6,104 nucleotides of DNA. It comes from JAABYT01 sp041581935 (GTDB lineage Bacteria; Pseudomonadota; Gammaproteobacteria; HK1). Position 1 is the stretch's first letter. Each line of letters begins with the position of its first letter. A program made the translations under genes and the position numbers. The DNA lies in contig JBFICP010000202.1 in NCBI GenBank assembly GCA_041581935.1, positions 1-6,104 of the forward strand, written 5' to 3'. The notes beneath the pieces were generated by a model. That model was not told where the DNA came from and ran no database searches. It saw only the letters and a list, made by a program, of their open reading frames with translations. Of the stretch, positions 5,476 to 6,104 are shown in pieces.

Positions 5476-6104
5476 GTGGAAGCATTCTCCGAATGGTTCC
5501 GGCAACTCTACGAAACCACCGGGTGGAACCTCGTGTTCATGTACGAGGAGTACGAGCGCGAGCGGCTGCTGGCGGCCATGTGGACGACCATCAAGCTGTC
5601 GGTCTATTGTCTCGTGTTCTCGCTCATCGTCGGCGTCGTCGGTGCCTGGGCCCAGGGTGCGAAGTCGGCCATCCTGCGCAATTTCATGTACTGGTACATT
5701 CAGGCGTTTCGTAACACGCCGCCGCTCGTTCAAATTCTGTTTTTCTACTTCGTCATCGGCAACCTTCTGCCAACCTATGATGCCGGCGGCTACCGCGAAC
5801 AATACATCGGTGCCTTCGGCTGGGCCGTCGTCTCGTTGTCTTTCTTCGCCGGCGCGTTCAATGTGGAAATCTTCCGCTCCGGCATCGAGGCGGTGCCTAC
5901 CGCCACCGTCGAAGCCGCCGAGTCGCTCGGCTACAGTCGACTGAAGGCCTACGTCTATATCGTCCTGCCGCTCGCGTTCCGGGTGAGTCTGCCGGCCCTC
6001 AACAACAATCTCGTCAATTTGGTGAAGACCACAACACTCGCCTATGTCATTGCGGTTCCCGAAATGATGTACACGGCGAATCAGATCTGGTCCGACAACG
6101 TGAA
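5476..6104 (+). CDS. Polar amino acid ABC transporter permease (HisM/GltJ type), 3' truncated by window edge
   Basis: Reading from the GTG at 5476, the frame stays open to the right edge, giving 209 residues of an inner-membrane permease for the amino acid captured by the preceding binding protein. An amphipathic N-terminus (1-36) leads to TTIKLSVY and a first membrane segment at about 38-58. Then come FRNTPPLVQILFFYFVIG (78-95), the typical His/Glu/Gln permease signature and second segment, and a third segment at about 112-128 followed by EIFRSGIEAVP (131-141). The EAA loop that contacts the ATPase is intact: EAAESLG at 146-152, with Ile162 and Leu-Pro 164-165 at the expected spacing. TTTLAYVIAVPEMMY (185-199) follows. 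The last few tens of residues are missing. The gene follows the binding protein by 142 bases with hairpins between. A second permease and an ATPase should follow but lie outside the window. Confidence 0.92.
   Translation, partial: MEAFSEWFRQLYETTGWNLVFMYEEYERERLLAAMWTTIKLSVYCLVFSLIVGVVGAWAQGAKSAILRNFMYWYIQAFRNTPPLVQILFFYFVIGNLLPTYDAGGYREQYIGAFGWAVVSLSFFAGAFNVEIFRSGIEAVPTATVEAAESLGYSRLKAYVYIVLPLAFRVSLPALNNNLVNLVKTTTLAYVIAVPEMMYTANQIWSDNV

Noticed and set aside
5335..5802. Reverse-strand open frame (155 residues) covering the spacer and permease start.
   Set aside because: The + strand permease is unmistakable, with its EAA loop and membrane segments; the reverse product has no recognisable features and crosses two hairpins.
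1..6104. CRISPR arrays, insertion sequences, tRNA or rRNA genes, phage or defence genes.
   Set aside because: No regularly spaced long repeats, transposase motifs, cloverleaf sequences or relevant protein families were seen on either strand.

Overview
The window carries most of a heterotetrameric (TSOX-type) sarcosine oxidase operon followed by the start of a polar-amino-acid ABC transporter locus. Everything reads on the + strand. The order is soxB (3' end only), soxD, soxA, soxG, then a periplasmic substrate-binding protein and a membrane permease that runs off the right edge. The sequence is GC-rich with GC-rich third positions. The soxBDAG order is typical of Pseudomonadota and some Actinomycetota. 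The Sec signal peptide without a lipobox argues for a Gram-negative. A GTAGGAGCGA-like palindrome between the last two genes resembles REP elements of gammaproteobacteria such as Pseudomonas. I therefore favour a high-GC gammaproteobacterium, but this is inference and no species can be named.

Region by region: 1-328 is the C-terminal ~108 residues of SoxB, with the glycine-rich loop and the lysine expected to hold the substrate carboxylate. 329-481 is a 153-base gap without a credible gene, holding hairpins and an alternating purine-pyrimidine tract. 482-763 is SoxD with its full set of four zinc ligands. 760-3765 is SoxA, starting at a GTG that overlaps the soxD stop. 3758-4327 is SoxG, again with a GTG start overlapping the preceding stop. 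4328-4496 is a spacer with a GC-rich hairpin, a possible sigma70 promoter and a strong ribosome binding site. 4497-5333 is an amino-acid-binding protein of the family 3 (PBP2) type. 5334-5475 holds two strong hairpins and a TCGAG motif repeated at exact 17-base spacing. 5476-6104 is the N-terminal ~209 residues of a HisM/GltJ-type permease with an intact EAA loop and a GTG start.

Together, the Sox subunits oxidatively demethylate sarcosine (N-methylglycine) to glycine, passing the methyl carbon to tetrahydrofolate as 5,10-methylene-tetrahydrofolate and making H2O2. This is the last step of glycine betaine/dimethylglycine breakdown. The transporter lies immediately downstream in the same orientation and may feed an amino acid into, or work alongside, this pathway. 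Its ligand cannot be read from sequence; the pocket looks most like the glutamate/aspartate-type branch. The region is largely ordinary catabolic DNA. The points worth a second look are the transporter association, the soxB-soxD gap, and the structured spacer between the binding protein and the permease. I see no evidence of a new class of system.
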